A DNA stretch of 26,840 nt, taken from assembly GCA_026419775.2 (NCBI GenBank), contig JAOPGA020001392.1:1-26840 (forward strand), in the 5' to 3' direction. A program made the position numbers and the translations under genes. Positions 19,917 through 26,840 of this stretch are shown one piece after another (the first letter of the stretch is position 1; each line of letters opens with the position of its first letter). Source of the DNA: Acrasis kona. Lineage: Eukaryota > Heterolobosea > Eutetramitea > Acrasida > Acrasidae. The notes under the pieces are model-generated. The model was given only the letters and a program-made list of their open reading frames with translations, had not been told where the DNA came from and did not search any database.

Positions 19917-21041
19917 TCACGGGTTCAGGACACGACAATCCTTCGGAGCAGTCACAGAGTTACATACAGTTGTTTTTGGCAAGTAGTCGTGATAAAAATC
20001 AGTGGACAGTAACTGTGCACCATAATTCACACTTTCTACACTATCTGCCGCCGTCCTCACAAAGTAATTCTTTTTTAAACTTTCCAAAATACTGTCTTTA
20101 TTACCTCTACTGCCCATTTCAACAAATGCAGTATCAGGGCCGCCGTCATCTATTCTCATAAAGAATAGAGGATGTTTTTTATTAATGTACAATTTTCTGC
20201 AATGCATGTTTTCGGACCATAAATTCAACACAAATAAAAATTTACCCCTAGTAGATTCCACGGAAGGCCATCCTCTTTTTAATACGGCTTCGTTCAAGGT
20301 ATCAAATGAACCTCTAATTTGTTGAGGAACAACGATTTGATGTAAAGAAATGTGGGAAAGTACTTCGCTCTCCATTTTATTAAAAAGGTGCACGTCATCA
20401 CCATCTCTACAAAATGGTCTTGCATTAAATATAGTTTTTGGCTCCAGGTATACAATGATGATGGTGTGGTTGTTGTTGTCATCGGACCACTGTTTCAGCT
20501 GGCTTATGCAATTACTTAAACAAGGTCCACAATTGGTTTTATCATCAATCAGTGCAATGTGGTATGGTATCCATCTCTCGGTGGAGTAGGAGTAGTGGCT
20601 ATCTAGCTCGAAGTGTCGAACTCCCCTGTTAGCCTGGGATAGTAGAGGTTCGTGTGTGTAGCGGAATGAATCTTTGAAGGAGATGGAGGGCTCCACGTGA
20701 AAAGAGTTGTGTGTGCCTAGAAATTGTAAATGGTTAATAGACAGCTTTCCAAATGCCTCGTCCGGAAAGTTGATGATTGCTTGTGACATGTTCGCGTCTA
20801 AGTGCATGCTGGGGATGCCTGAACATTGAGCAAAGGGCTGTCTCGCCCACATCAAAAAAATAAATGTGAGTATGCAGCACACACCGCCAATAAGAATCAA
20901 TAACATTATTAGTATAAATTTGAGCCTTTTATACAATAAGCGCTTTGTTTTGATGTTTTCTTCTTTCTCATCACGCGCGATTAGCAGGGATTCATCTTGT
21001 GTTTCTGAGATATCCATTCCCTTGGTGGATGTTCTGTACAA
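19917..21041 (-). CDS. membrane-anchored PLC-like phosphodiesterase (PI-PLC-C1 type)
   Basis: A single exon of 374 residues from ATG at 21041; the in-frame ATG at 21017 is an alternative. A cytosolic N-terminus with basic residues (KTKRLLYKRLK) precedes one transmembrane helix (about 42-65), making it type II with the enzyme outside or lumenal. The TIM-barrel-like domain shows FLGTHNSFH (His about 111), RGVRHFELD (about 139-147), WIPYHIALIDD with a second His (about 161), a CGPCLSNC cluster and YLEPK. This order fits the Ca2+-dependent phosphoinositide-specific PLC family PF16670. It would cleave phosphoinositides or related phosphodiesters; the exact substrate is not deducible. It lies 46 nt past the tRNA and starts 30 bp from the divergent F-box gene. 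Confidence 0.85.
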   Translation of the reverse strand: MYRTSTKGMDISETQDESLLIARDEKEENIKTKRLLYKRLKFILIMLLILIGGVCCILTFIFLMWARQPFAQCSGIPSMHLDANMSQAIINFPDEAFGKLSINHLQFLGTHNSFHVEPSISFKDSFRYTHEPLLSQANRGVRHFELDSHYSYSTERWIPYHIALIDDKTNCGPCLSNCISQLKQWSDDNNNHTIIIVYLEPKTIFNARPFCRDGDDVHLFNKMESEVLSHISLHQIVVPQQIRGSFDTLNEAVLKRGWPSVESTRGKFLFVLNLWSENMHCRKLYINKKHPLFFMRIDDGGPDTAFVEMGSRGNKDSILESLKKNYFVRTAADSVESVNYGAQLLSTDFYHDYLPKTTVCNSVTAPKDCRVLNP

Positions 21042-21071
21042 GTTGGCTTCATAATTTTTATTCCAATCAAC
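21042..21071. promoter_or_regulatory. 30-bp divergent intergenic spacer
   Basis: The start codons of the PLC-like gene (-) and the F-box gene (+) are 30 bp apart, or 54 bp if the PLC protein begins at the second Met (21017). Core promoters for both must overlap each other and possibly coding sequence. Confidence 0.5.
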
Positions 21072-21944
21072 ATGGATGACGGGACAGTCATTGCAATTAT
21101 GTCCTTCGTGGACACAATAACATGCGTACAGGCATTATATAGGGTTTGTAAGCATTGGAAAATCTTGCTCGAAAGCACGGATGATATTTGGAAACATAGA
21201 ATAAAATACTCAAATAATGAGCGGCCGACAAAATTCAGGAGAACACAAAAATGTTATTCAATGACATACCACACTTCGATAGTTCGTAAGCGGTTAGAAG
21301 CATTACAAAGGTGCCGCATACTGTTGGACATGCATAACAAGGTTTCCGACAGTAAAATCGAGGTTGGTGAGCAAGTTGATTTAGATAGAGATGATGAGAC
21401 GACATCAAATCTTATTAGTGAGCTTGGTGATATATTCCACCATGAAATAACGCTTCCTCTTGATTTAAATACTTGCTTTCCTATTCTTTCAGGCAAAACC
21501 GTGACTCTTAACAACAACAACAACCACATTACATTCCTTGACCATGTAAACATAATTAAAACAACAGCAGATGTTACCAAAAACATCGATTCAAAGGGTG
21601 TAGTATCCATTGTACCTAGAGCTTTAGTTGCATTTGCAACCCTCGAAAAGGGCGAGGTAATATGCCTGGATGTCAAGTCAAACTACTCAATATACGCGAT
21701 TAGCGATGACAGAGAGGACAAGTTGTCGTGTAATAGTTTTGAAGATTTCTTGCAAATCGCAGCAGAGTTTGCAAGGATTTCCAGTGGGAGCGAACCCACA
21801 GACACTGAACAAACTCCGGGTTCTAGCACATCTTCATCTGGTTATTTTGATAGGATAATTTCTTCTAATTCTTTCCTTCAATATTGCTCTTCTTCCTACG
21901 ATTCGATGAACAGTCAGTTGTCAGAGGGTAACAGTCAATTGTAA
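21072..21944 (+). CDS. F-box protein with SMI1/KNR4 (SUKH)-like domain
   Basis: A single exon of 290 residues. The N-terminus (about 5-45) reads as an F-box: IMSFVDTITCVQALYRVCKH, then DDIWKHRI, the usual Leu/Trp pattern that binds SKP1 in SCF ubiquitin ligases. Residues about 115-235 resemble a SUKH (SMI1/KNR4) fold: an N-terminal ELGDIFHHEITLPLD helix, then EKGEVICLDVKS, SIYAISDD, and NSFEDFLQIAAEFA, the classic end of that domain. The tail is Ser-rich. Role, by inference: substrate receptor of an SCF ligase, with the SUKH domain as the binding module; the F-box/SUKH combination also occurs in FBXO3. Confidence 0.72.
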   Translation: MDDGTVIAIMSFVDTITCVQALYRVCKHWKILLESTDDIWKHRIKYSNNERPTKFRRTQKCYSMTYHTSIVRKRLEALQRCRILLDMHNKVSDSKIEVGEQVDLDRDDETTSNLISELGDIFHHEITLPLDLNTCFPILSGKTVTLNNNNNHITFLDHVNIIKTTADVTKNIDSKGVVSIVPRALVAFATLEKGEVICLDVKSNYSIYAISDDREDKLSCNSFEDFLQIAAEFARISSGSEPTDTEQTPGSSTSSSGYFDRIISSNSFLQYCSSSYDSMNSQLSEGNSQL

Positions 21945-22555
21945 TGGTAAAATGTCAATGTCATTCGTAATGATTTTATAGTGTTCTCTTTCTTTCGCTG
22001 AAGTTAAAAATAAAAGTGGATGCAACGCGCCCCAATTTAATAGTATTGTTCTTAAGTTTTATAAAGGATATCATCTATAAACATTTGGGTCAATATTACA
22101 ATAGACAGATGAATGGGCAAGACGTCACCATGGGCCGTGCTCCGAAATAATTTTCCCGAGTACAACAAGATGATCGAATTTGCACACACTTTTCAAGTTA
22201 AAGAAGGATTCAAACAATTGCTTAAAAGATTCACTTGAAAGGATTTTAAGAGAAAATGTTTGAGAATCATTCCAGTCGACCACACACTCTAGCTGAGACG
22301 GATATTCCTAACGATAAGTATGAACCGACTACCTTTAAGGAAGTTCAAGAAACGCACAGAAACGGGCACAATCGTTGAAGATGTTAAATGTAATATCATA
22401 AAGATGAAAGGACTGATTCTTGTCCTAAACATACAAAGAGTTGTACCGCACGATGGAAGATGAAATAGACGATGATACATTCGATGATACACTCCTGCTT
22501 TGGGGAGTGGTTTTGATACAGAATGCGATTCTCTTTTTGATCGGTAGGCTCGGCA
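21945..22555. other. intergenic region with short protein-like remnants
   Basis: Between the F-box gene and the hAT element. A 41-codon plus-strand frame (22113-22238, MGKTSPWAVLRNNFPEYNKM and onward) and a nearby stretch reading TDIPNDKYEPTTFKEVQETH (around 22300) look like decayed coding DNA, but I do not recognise them. No intact gene is present. Confidence 0.3.
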
Positions 22556-22643
22556 CAAATACAAATAAATTCGAATATTATTTGCAAATAACGGATCAAA
22601 TACAAATAATAAATTACCCTGTTGTAATAATTCAAATACAAAT
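22556..22643 (+). repeat. three subterminal CAAATACAAAT repeats
   Basis: CAAATACAAAT occurs at 22556-22566, 22597-22607 and 22633-22643. The first and third copies are followed by related sequence (AAATTCGAA and GGAATTCGAG). They lie immediately upstream of the hAT transposase frame. hAT elements carry short subterminal repeats bound by their transposase, so this is a plausible left end, although I cannot identify a terminal inverted repeat. Confidence 0.55.
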
Positions 22644-22669
22644 GGAATTCGAGTTTGCTGTCGCAAATA

Positions 22670-23311
22670 ATGGAAGAACGGCAGTTGGGGAAAAGACGCC
22701 GCACAGACGTTGACTATAGGGCTTTGGAAGGCCAAATTGATGAACAGCAGGCAGACCCAACACTTCCAAATGACGAAGAAGAAATTGATGAAGCTCGTTT
22801 GTACCAACTTGCTGCAAAAGCATCCTTGAAGAACAAAAGGCGGAACAACAACAAAGGAACAAAACGAAGCTACGTTTGGGATCACATCAATGTGACGCCA
22901 GTAACAAATGAGGGTGGGCAACCTGATTTTTTGAACACCTGCAAATACTGCAAATGGAATGTTTTGGAGAGCATGCGTAAAAATTCAACATCAAATATGA
23001 AAAGCCATCTCGAGAAGCATGGAATAAAGGAAGCAAGTCAAGTGGCAAGTGAGCAACCAAAGCTAGGAGATCGTGAACAATATGAACGAGATGTTGTACA
23101 ATTGGTTGTTGAGGAAGATTTACCTTTTACTTTCGTTGAGGCAACATCATTTCAACGCATTTTCAAAAACATTGGATTTGAAAATTCCTCGATGTCAGCT
23201 GCAACATTGAAGCGCAGGGTTGAGCAATATTTTGACGAGTCGCGTCAAGAGCTTAAGAAGTTGTTAGAAGATACCTGCGATACAGTTGCTCTTTCACTTG
23301 ATGGATGGACA
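22670..23311 (+). pseudogene. hAT transposase, N-terminal part (BED finger)
   Basis: 214 codons from MEERQLGKRRRTDVDYRALE through an acidic stretch, the BED zinc finger (about 75-120) and an N-terminal helical domain to DGWT. The frame then runs a short way into the nested insert before stopping. The corresponding downstream part is 23896-24153. It could still yield a BED-domain DNA-binding peptide, but transposition function is lost. Confidence 0.8.
23303..23311. repeat. 9-bp target-site duplication, left copy
   Basis: GGATGGACA, identical to the copy at 23887-23895, flanks the 575-bp insert. It encodes the GWT of the transposase DGWT motif, so the duplication of a coding motif marks where the insertion hit. 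Confidence 0.85.
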
Positions 23312-23886
23312 GCAAGTCTGATTTTTTTCGACACGTTACAACTTTTTTCGACTCGAAAATGATTAATTTCGACAAAGGTCAATCGGAGGTTAATAACTCA
23401 GCGGCAACAAACATTTAGTATGAATAATATGAGGCAGAGAAGCATAATTCGATATGGAGATTCATAAAAGAGTTGCAGAAATTTTATTGAATCACATTAT
23501 TGTAGATGTACTGTGAAAAGAACACAATTGATTACCGAATAAAGTGGTAATTAGAGCCGCTATCATCGGTTGCCAAAAACCTCCGACTGGTGAGGACATG
23601 TCATCATTAGTGATAATATGACCCTCTCTTCAACATTAAAGACTAGGCACATTACATGACAGTAAATTTAATTTTTATTAAATATATTTAACCAAGTAAC
23701 AGGTAGTTCTATAAAATCTCCAACATTAAACTGGTTCCAGTTTGTCCTCTTCTTAATTCCAGGCTCTTTGGATGTGTTGGTGGTGTCGCTGCAGTTGTTG
23801 CTTTCGATGTTGGCTTCGATTGTGTTCATCCTCAACTTCCAAGGGTGCTTCATTGGAAAAGCTGGTGTCCATAATGTCAGCCCCTC
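23312..23886. mobile_element. 575-bp nested DNA element with 9-bp target duplication (MULE-like candidate)
   Basis: Bounded by GGATGGACA on both sides; taking out the insert plus one repeat rejoins the hAT frame as DGWT-SPNNIAFFGVIGSW. A 9-bp duplication is typical of Mutator-like elements. The ends are weakly inverted: aligned from the duplication edges, both have CTGA at positions 7-10 and GACAC near 19-23. TTTCGAC recurs at 23326, 23346 and 23367 at ~20-bp spacing. The right part, read on the minus strand, encodes peptides such as MDTSFSNEAPLEVEDEHNRS and KKRTNWNQFNVGDFIELP, possibly an N-terminal remnant of its own protein. It has no transposase, so it is non-autonomous. Confidence 0.7.
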
Positions 23887-23895
23887 GGATGGACA
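23887..23895. repeat. 9-bp target-site duplication, right copy
   Basis: Second copy of GGATGGACA; the transposase frame resumes directly after it at AGT CCC (23896). Confidence 0.85.
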
Positions 23896-24153
23896 AGTCC
23901 CAATAATATTGCTTTTTTTGGTGTTATTGGTAGCTGGATTGGACCAGACTTTACTTTCTATGAGCGAGTACTTGAGTTTACTGAACTTAAAGGAAGGCAT
24001 AGTGGTGCAAACATGGCCGCCAGTGTAATTAACATGTTGAAAGAGCTTAACTTGATATCCAAAGTGTTAACAATCACTGCCGATAATGCAACTAATATGG
24101 AGTCACTAGTAAAAGTTCTAAATGCAACACTACGGACGACGTTCCGTTATTAA

Positions 24154-25332
24154 AAGATGCCAACAAACATTTAAACAGAAAAAACTACAACATTGATTTT
24201 TTGAAGAGGAACTACTATCAGGTTAGAGACACTAAATCGTTGTATGTCGTTGCTCCTAGGGAGGACGTCAATAAAAAATCATCAGTTGCCATCAAAGGTG
24301 GTTCTGCGTGGGCCCCTCAAATGTTTGCTTTATTATTCTCAAAAAACCATTGCAATATTTGGGAGGAGCATAACAAAGCAGATACCTATGTATCTATTAG
24401 ATACGGAGTGCAACAAATGGTTCCAAGCAGAAATAAAACTACAATCATACGAAATTGTTGAAATTTCTTGGATCACCATAAACAAGCCACCTCCACCAAG
24501 TGGACTATATACAGCGATTGGATCAAGAGAAATAAGCGAAACTCATAAAAAACTTATCAACCAATGTTTCATTCATTAAACAAATCTTCCATGACGATAA
24601 TAGTTGGGGCAAGTCATTTATAATATTTTCTATGCATAAAAGATTAAAAACAAGTAGTACAAGTAGAATTTGCTATGGAGGGACTGTGTCACTGCATATT
24701 TCACCATAAATCAAGACTAAATGTTGGGAACCAATCACATGGTGTCAGTACTGTATTATGTGATTTCATCATGTATAATTTGAATGAGACTAGAAATATT
24801 AGTCATGTACATTCAGTTTTTGATTCGCCGATTTCAATTCCCAATTATGAAATAGCAATTAGAATTGGAGAAACATGCTAGATTGTGTTTGGTATTGTTT
24901 AAATTGTGGTTGATAAAGATCTGGAGATTTGGTGGTCGCCAAGAAGAGGAAGGCTGTTGGTAATGCTGGTGGTCCGCCCACCAAATAAGCTAAGAATTAA
25001 AAGTGTTTATTTTTCGTACATGGTGTTGTGTTGATTCTCGTTATTTTGTTCCAAATAATATTGCACAATGTGGTGAATCTAAAAGTGACTTTTCAAATAT
25101 TCTAACAGGCTCTATATATCAAACAAAGTTAATGGGTCAAACAATATTATTGTAGCAGCCTTGAATAACTGTTAGAGTACAAGATGCCGATACATCATTT
25201 TTAGAAATGGGGCTGGCAAATAGAACCTTATTCTTCAAGAAGTCTCTTACACTCAACTGTTTGGTTGACCTAATTTCTATTTCTCCGACAAAGCAAACAG
25301 TTCTATTGTTTCATGGAATTGAACATTTTTGA
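24154..25332 (+). pseudogene. decayed gene, possibly kelch-repeat type
   Basis: Plus-strand frames switch repeatedly but carry protein-like stretches: SVAIKGGSAWAPQMFALLFS (24271), KTIAIFGRSITKQIPMYLLD then NKWFQ (about 24340-24420), STVLCDFIMYNLNETRNIS (about 24750), and NRTLFFKKSLTLNCLVDLIS then TVLLFHG (25219-25320). The pattern hydrophobic-FGG/FGR ... LDTxxNKW ... MYNLxxT recalls kelch beta-propeller repeats. At least four fragments are in different frames, so the gene is broken, or it contains introns I could not place. It begins exactly where the hAT similarity ends. The kelch call is tentative. Confidence 0.4.
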
Positions 25333-25343
25333 AACCCACTCAC

Positions 25344-26255
25344 ATGGATGCAATCGATGACGAATTTACTATTGGGGACAACAAGAATACAGACTTGTTC
25401 TTCGCCCCGCACAACATCGAGGACTATATAGACGAAAAAGAAAATAGCTCTTTGAAGCTATCCCAACCACACACTCAAATAAAAAAAGAACCGAACAAAT
25501 ATAACCACCCATTAAAACCTTTAAAGTCTAAAAGAAGATCAAAGTTAATTCTTATCAAAAAGAAGCGACTTTCGCAAGAGGACGAAATCATCGAATTTTC
25601 ACCATTAAGCCAAGAAACTGACAATATACAAAGGGCAAAAACAAATTCCGTTCAGGAACATGTAAAACTAAAAATGAGACCAGCCCCACGAACACAACGT
25701 TCTATTAAGCCCAAGCAAAGAACAACCCAATCCTTCGAGGCCTCACAACCCTTTATCAAAACAGTATTGGAGAGCCCATCAACACTAACAACAAGTGTAC
25801 AGGAACATTTTGGAGATCAAGTTTCGAGTCGAGCCGCTCCTTACAAGGATAAAATTTACAATCTTCAAAAAGAAGTCTTTGAGCAAACAACTGGTACAGA
25901 GGTCATCAAACTCACATCAAAATGCTTCGGAGAGAGGTTGGAACCATACGTTCAACAAGTACATTTTTCATTTATCGACGAAAACAACATTAGAGTTTTA
26001 AGGACTTCATGTGATTGTCCCGTCCGCAGCAAATGTAAGCATTGCTGTGCTTGTTTGTTTTTTTATACTTCGAAACCTGACGGAAGGTCAGAATTGATTC
26101 AAGAGTTGCTTCAAAAGATTGAGTCTTTAACACAAACAATTACATCCATGCAAAGAGATGAAAAGACTTCAAGCGAAAGAGTTGCCTCGTTGGAACGAGC
26201 AATGAGCCTAATGAAGGAGGAAGTCGGGTTAGATGCAAATCAAACTTTCCATTAA
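25344..26255 (+). CDS. SWIM zinc-finger coiled-coil protein
   Basis: A single exon of 303 residues from the ATG at 25344. The N-terminal ~150 residues are charged and probably disordered, with basic clusters (KSKRRSKLILIKKKR) that could be nuclear signals. A folded segment (about 165-220) leads into the SWIM motif CDCPVRSKCKH (C-x-C-x5-C-x-H, about 228-238), followed by CCACLFFY. A Leu/Glu-rich coiled coil (about 250-295, LIQELLQKIESLTQTITSMQ) closes the protein. SWIM fingers bind DNA or proteins and occur in MULE transposases, SWS1/ZSWIM recombination factors and MEKK1. There is no transposase domain, so this is more likely a host gene; its function is unknown. Confidence 0.75.
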   Translation: MDAIDDEFTIGDNKNTDLFFAPHNIEDYIDEKENSSLKLSQPHTQIKKEPNKYNHPLKPLKSKRRSKLILIKKKRLSQEDEIIEFSPLSQETDNIQRAKTNSVQEHVKLKMRPAPRTQRSIKPKQRTTQSFEASQPFIKTVLESPSTLTTSVQEHFGDQVSSRAAPYKDKIYNLQKEVFEQTTGTEVIKLTSKCFGERLEPYVQQVHFSFIDENNIRVLRTSCDCPVRSKCKHCCACLFFYTSKPDGRSELIQELLQKIESLTQTITSMQRDEKTSSERVASLERAMSLMKEEVGLDANQTFH

Positions 26256-26359
26256 CCTATAAATGTTGAGACATTAGCATGTTTGGTATGAATCAAGTCG
26301 GATAACCTAACATCATAACGTAAATAATGTGTTTTTATTAAATTCTATGTACAATGTTA

Positions 26360-26839
26360 TTATTTGTTAGATGTTCTTGATGAAAAGATGTAGTCTGGGT
26401 CTGATTCGGACCTTGAAAGGAAGACGTCTGAAAGTCTACGGAAACTTAACCGTGATGGTTTTACAGGTTCAGAGGTTAAATTTGTGACAGATAACCTTCT
26501 AAACTTCATTCTGTTTTGCATTTCCTCTAGTCTTTTTTGTTGAAGGCTCTTCATGTTGGGTGGGGAAACAACTGTTGGTAGGTCATGTGCCATTTCAATG
26601 ATTAACTTATCGAAGGCCTCCTTAACCCTCAAGTTCGCTTTTGCACTAGTTCTTATAAGTGTGTGTGAGAGACCAAACCCTAGATTCGGTGCATCTTCAA
26701 CGTCACTATCACACTTGTTGAGGACTATAACAGCGTGAAGTTGGTTTGAGTCTTTGATCTCTCGCAAGTACTCAAGGCGGTGTAGACACTGCTTTAAGGA
26801 TAAAGCGTCTGTTCTTGAACATACTAAAACAAACCCATC
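26360..26839 (-). CDS. Ras-like small GTPase, C-terminal part (cut by window edge)
   Basis: The frame enters at the window edge as DGFVLVCSRTDALSLKQCL, the usual strand-4/helix-3 region of Ras proteins. It then has HAVIVLNKCDSD (G4 motif NKxD) and LIRTSAKANLRVKEAFDKLI (G5 motif SAK). The G1-G3 motifs lie outside the window. After the G domain comes an unusual extension of about 80 residues rich in Arg, Ser and Pro (KFRRLSV, RLSFRRLSDVF), ending in RTSNK. There is no CaaX box, so it is not prenylated in the normal way. Repeated RRLS sites look like basophilic (PKA-type) phosphorylation motifs, an inference. Confidence 0.85.
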   Translation of the reverse strand, partial: DGFVLVCSRTDALSLKQCLHRLEYLREIKDSNQLHAVIVLNKCDSDVEDAPNLGFGLSHTLIRTSAKANLRVKEAFDKLIIEMAHDLPTVVSPPNMKSLQQKRLEEMQNRMKFRRLSVTNLTSEPVKPSRLSFRRLSDVFLSRSESDPDYIFSSRTSNK

Positions 26840-26840
26840 A

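Larger units (their letters stand above)
22556..24153 (+). mobile_element. 3'-truncated hAT DNA transposon with a nested insertion
   Basis: The transposase frame begins at ATG 22670 and runs to 23311, then resumes after the nested insert at 23896 and ends at 24151-24153, about 300 residues. It shows a BED zinc finger (CKYC then KSHLEKHG, with a preceding Trp), the first catalytic Asp in LSLDGWT, FGVIGSWIGPDFTFYERVLE, GRHSGANMA and the second Asp in ITADNATNMES. The rest of the RNase H fold, its Glu and the C-terminal hATC dimerisation domain are missing, so the copy is dead. Left end placed at the subterminal repeats; right end at the point where transposase similarity stops. Apart from the insertion and truncation the frame is open, suggesting moderate age. 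Confidence 0.85.

Noticed and set aside
22289-22921. 210-codon minus-strand frame opposite the start of the hAT transposase.
   Set aside because: The plus strand carries a recognisable BED-type transposase here; the antisense frame has no domain and a Phe/Leu/Cys-rich composition typical of a shadow.
23312-23878. Reading the nested insert as a GC-AG intron of the hAT gene (it begins GCAAGT and an AG occurs at 23879-23880).
   Set aside because: The next exon would repeat the GWT motif already present upstream, and GGATGGACA is duplicated exactly on both sides, which an insertion explains and an intron does not.
25344-26255. SWIM protein considered as a MULE transposase, because SWIM fingers occur there and a MULE-like insert lies nearby.
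   Set aside because: No RNase H-type DDE domain precedes the finger, there are no flanking inverted repeats, and the protein ends in a coiled coil.

Overview
The window is nuclear DNA of a microbial eukaryote with a very compact genome. Evidence: spliced genes with GT-AG introns, a nuclear-type tRNA with A and B boxes, and eukaryote-only families (SUMO E2, RhoGAP, Ras, F-box, CDCA7-type zinc finger, cyclic-nucleotide-gated channel). Of the 16 introns I could place by joining conserved frames, 14 are only 36-43 nt. A free-living amoeboid or flagellate protist fits; a heterolobosean such as Acrasis or Naegleria is a guess, not something the sequence proves.

Layout. 299-1171 (-) is a CDCA7-like zinc-finger protein. 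1172-3915 is gene-poor and holds an unrecognised degraded coding stretch (2515-3382). 3916-5013 (+) is a secreted, probably GPI-anchored protein with eight Cys-rich repeats. 5482-7573 (-) is a cyclic-nucleotide-binding cation channel with an altered selectivity filter. It is head-to-head with a four-helix membrane protein (7650-8313, +), which runs tail-to-tail into a UBC9-type SUMO E2 (8332-8938, -). 9501-16746 (+) is a giant gene: helical N-terminus, tandem MPxLSL motifs, a non-RD protein kinase, a dual-specificity-phosphatase domain whose catalytic Cys is Ser, and a Cys cluster. Its kinase domain is interrupted by 26 nt that I cannot explain as a canonical intron. A RhoGAP (16751-17918, -) ends 4 nt from it.

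The right third carries a small unknown gene (18307-18648, -), an ER thioredoxin of the TXNDC12 type (19046-19594, -), a tRNA-Asn with an enlarged D-loop (19789-19870), a membrane-anchored PLC-like phosphodiesterase (19917-21041, -) and an F-box/SUKH protein (21072-21944, +). Next come a 3'-truncated hAT DNA transposon with a 575-bp element inserted in it and flanked by a perfect 9-bp target duplication (22556-24153), a decayed possible kelch-type gene (24154-25332), a SWIM zinc-finger coiled-coil protein (25344-26255, +) and the C-terminal part of a Ras-like GTPase cut by the window edge (26360-26839, -).

Functionally the intact genes are signalling and housekeeping: cyclic nucleotide channel, giant kinase/pseudophosphatase, RhoGAP, Ras, PLC-like enzyme, SUMO E2 and F-box. 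They do not form an operon or one obvious pathway. Notable genome-scale habits are tiny introns, near-abutting convergent stops, and AATAAA signals that overlap the TAA stop codon in four genes. No virus-like element was recognised.
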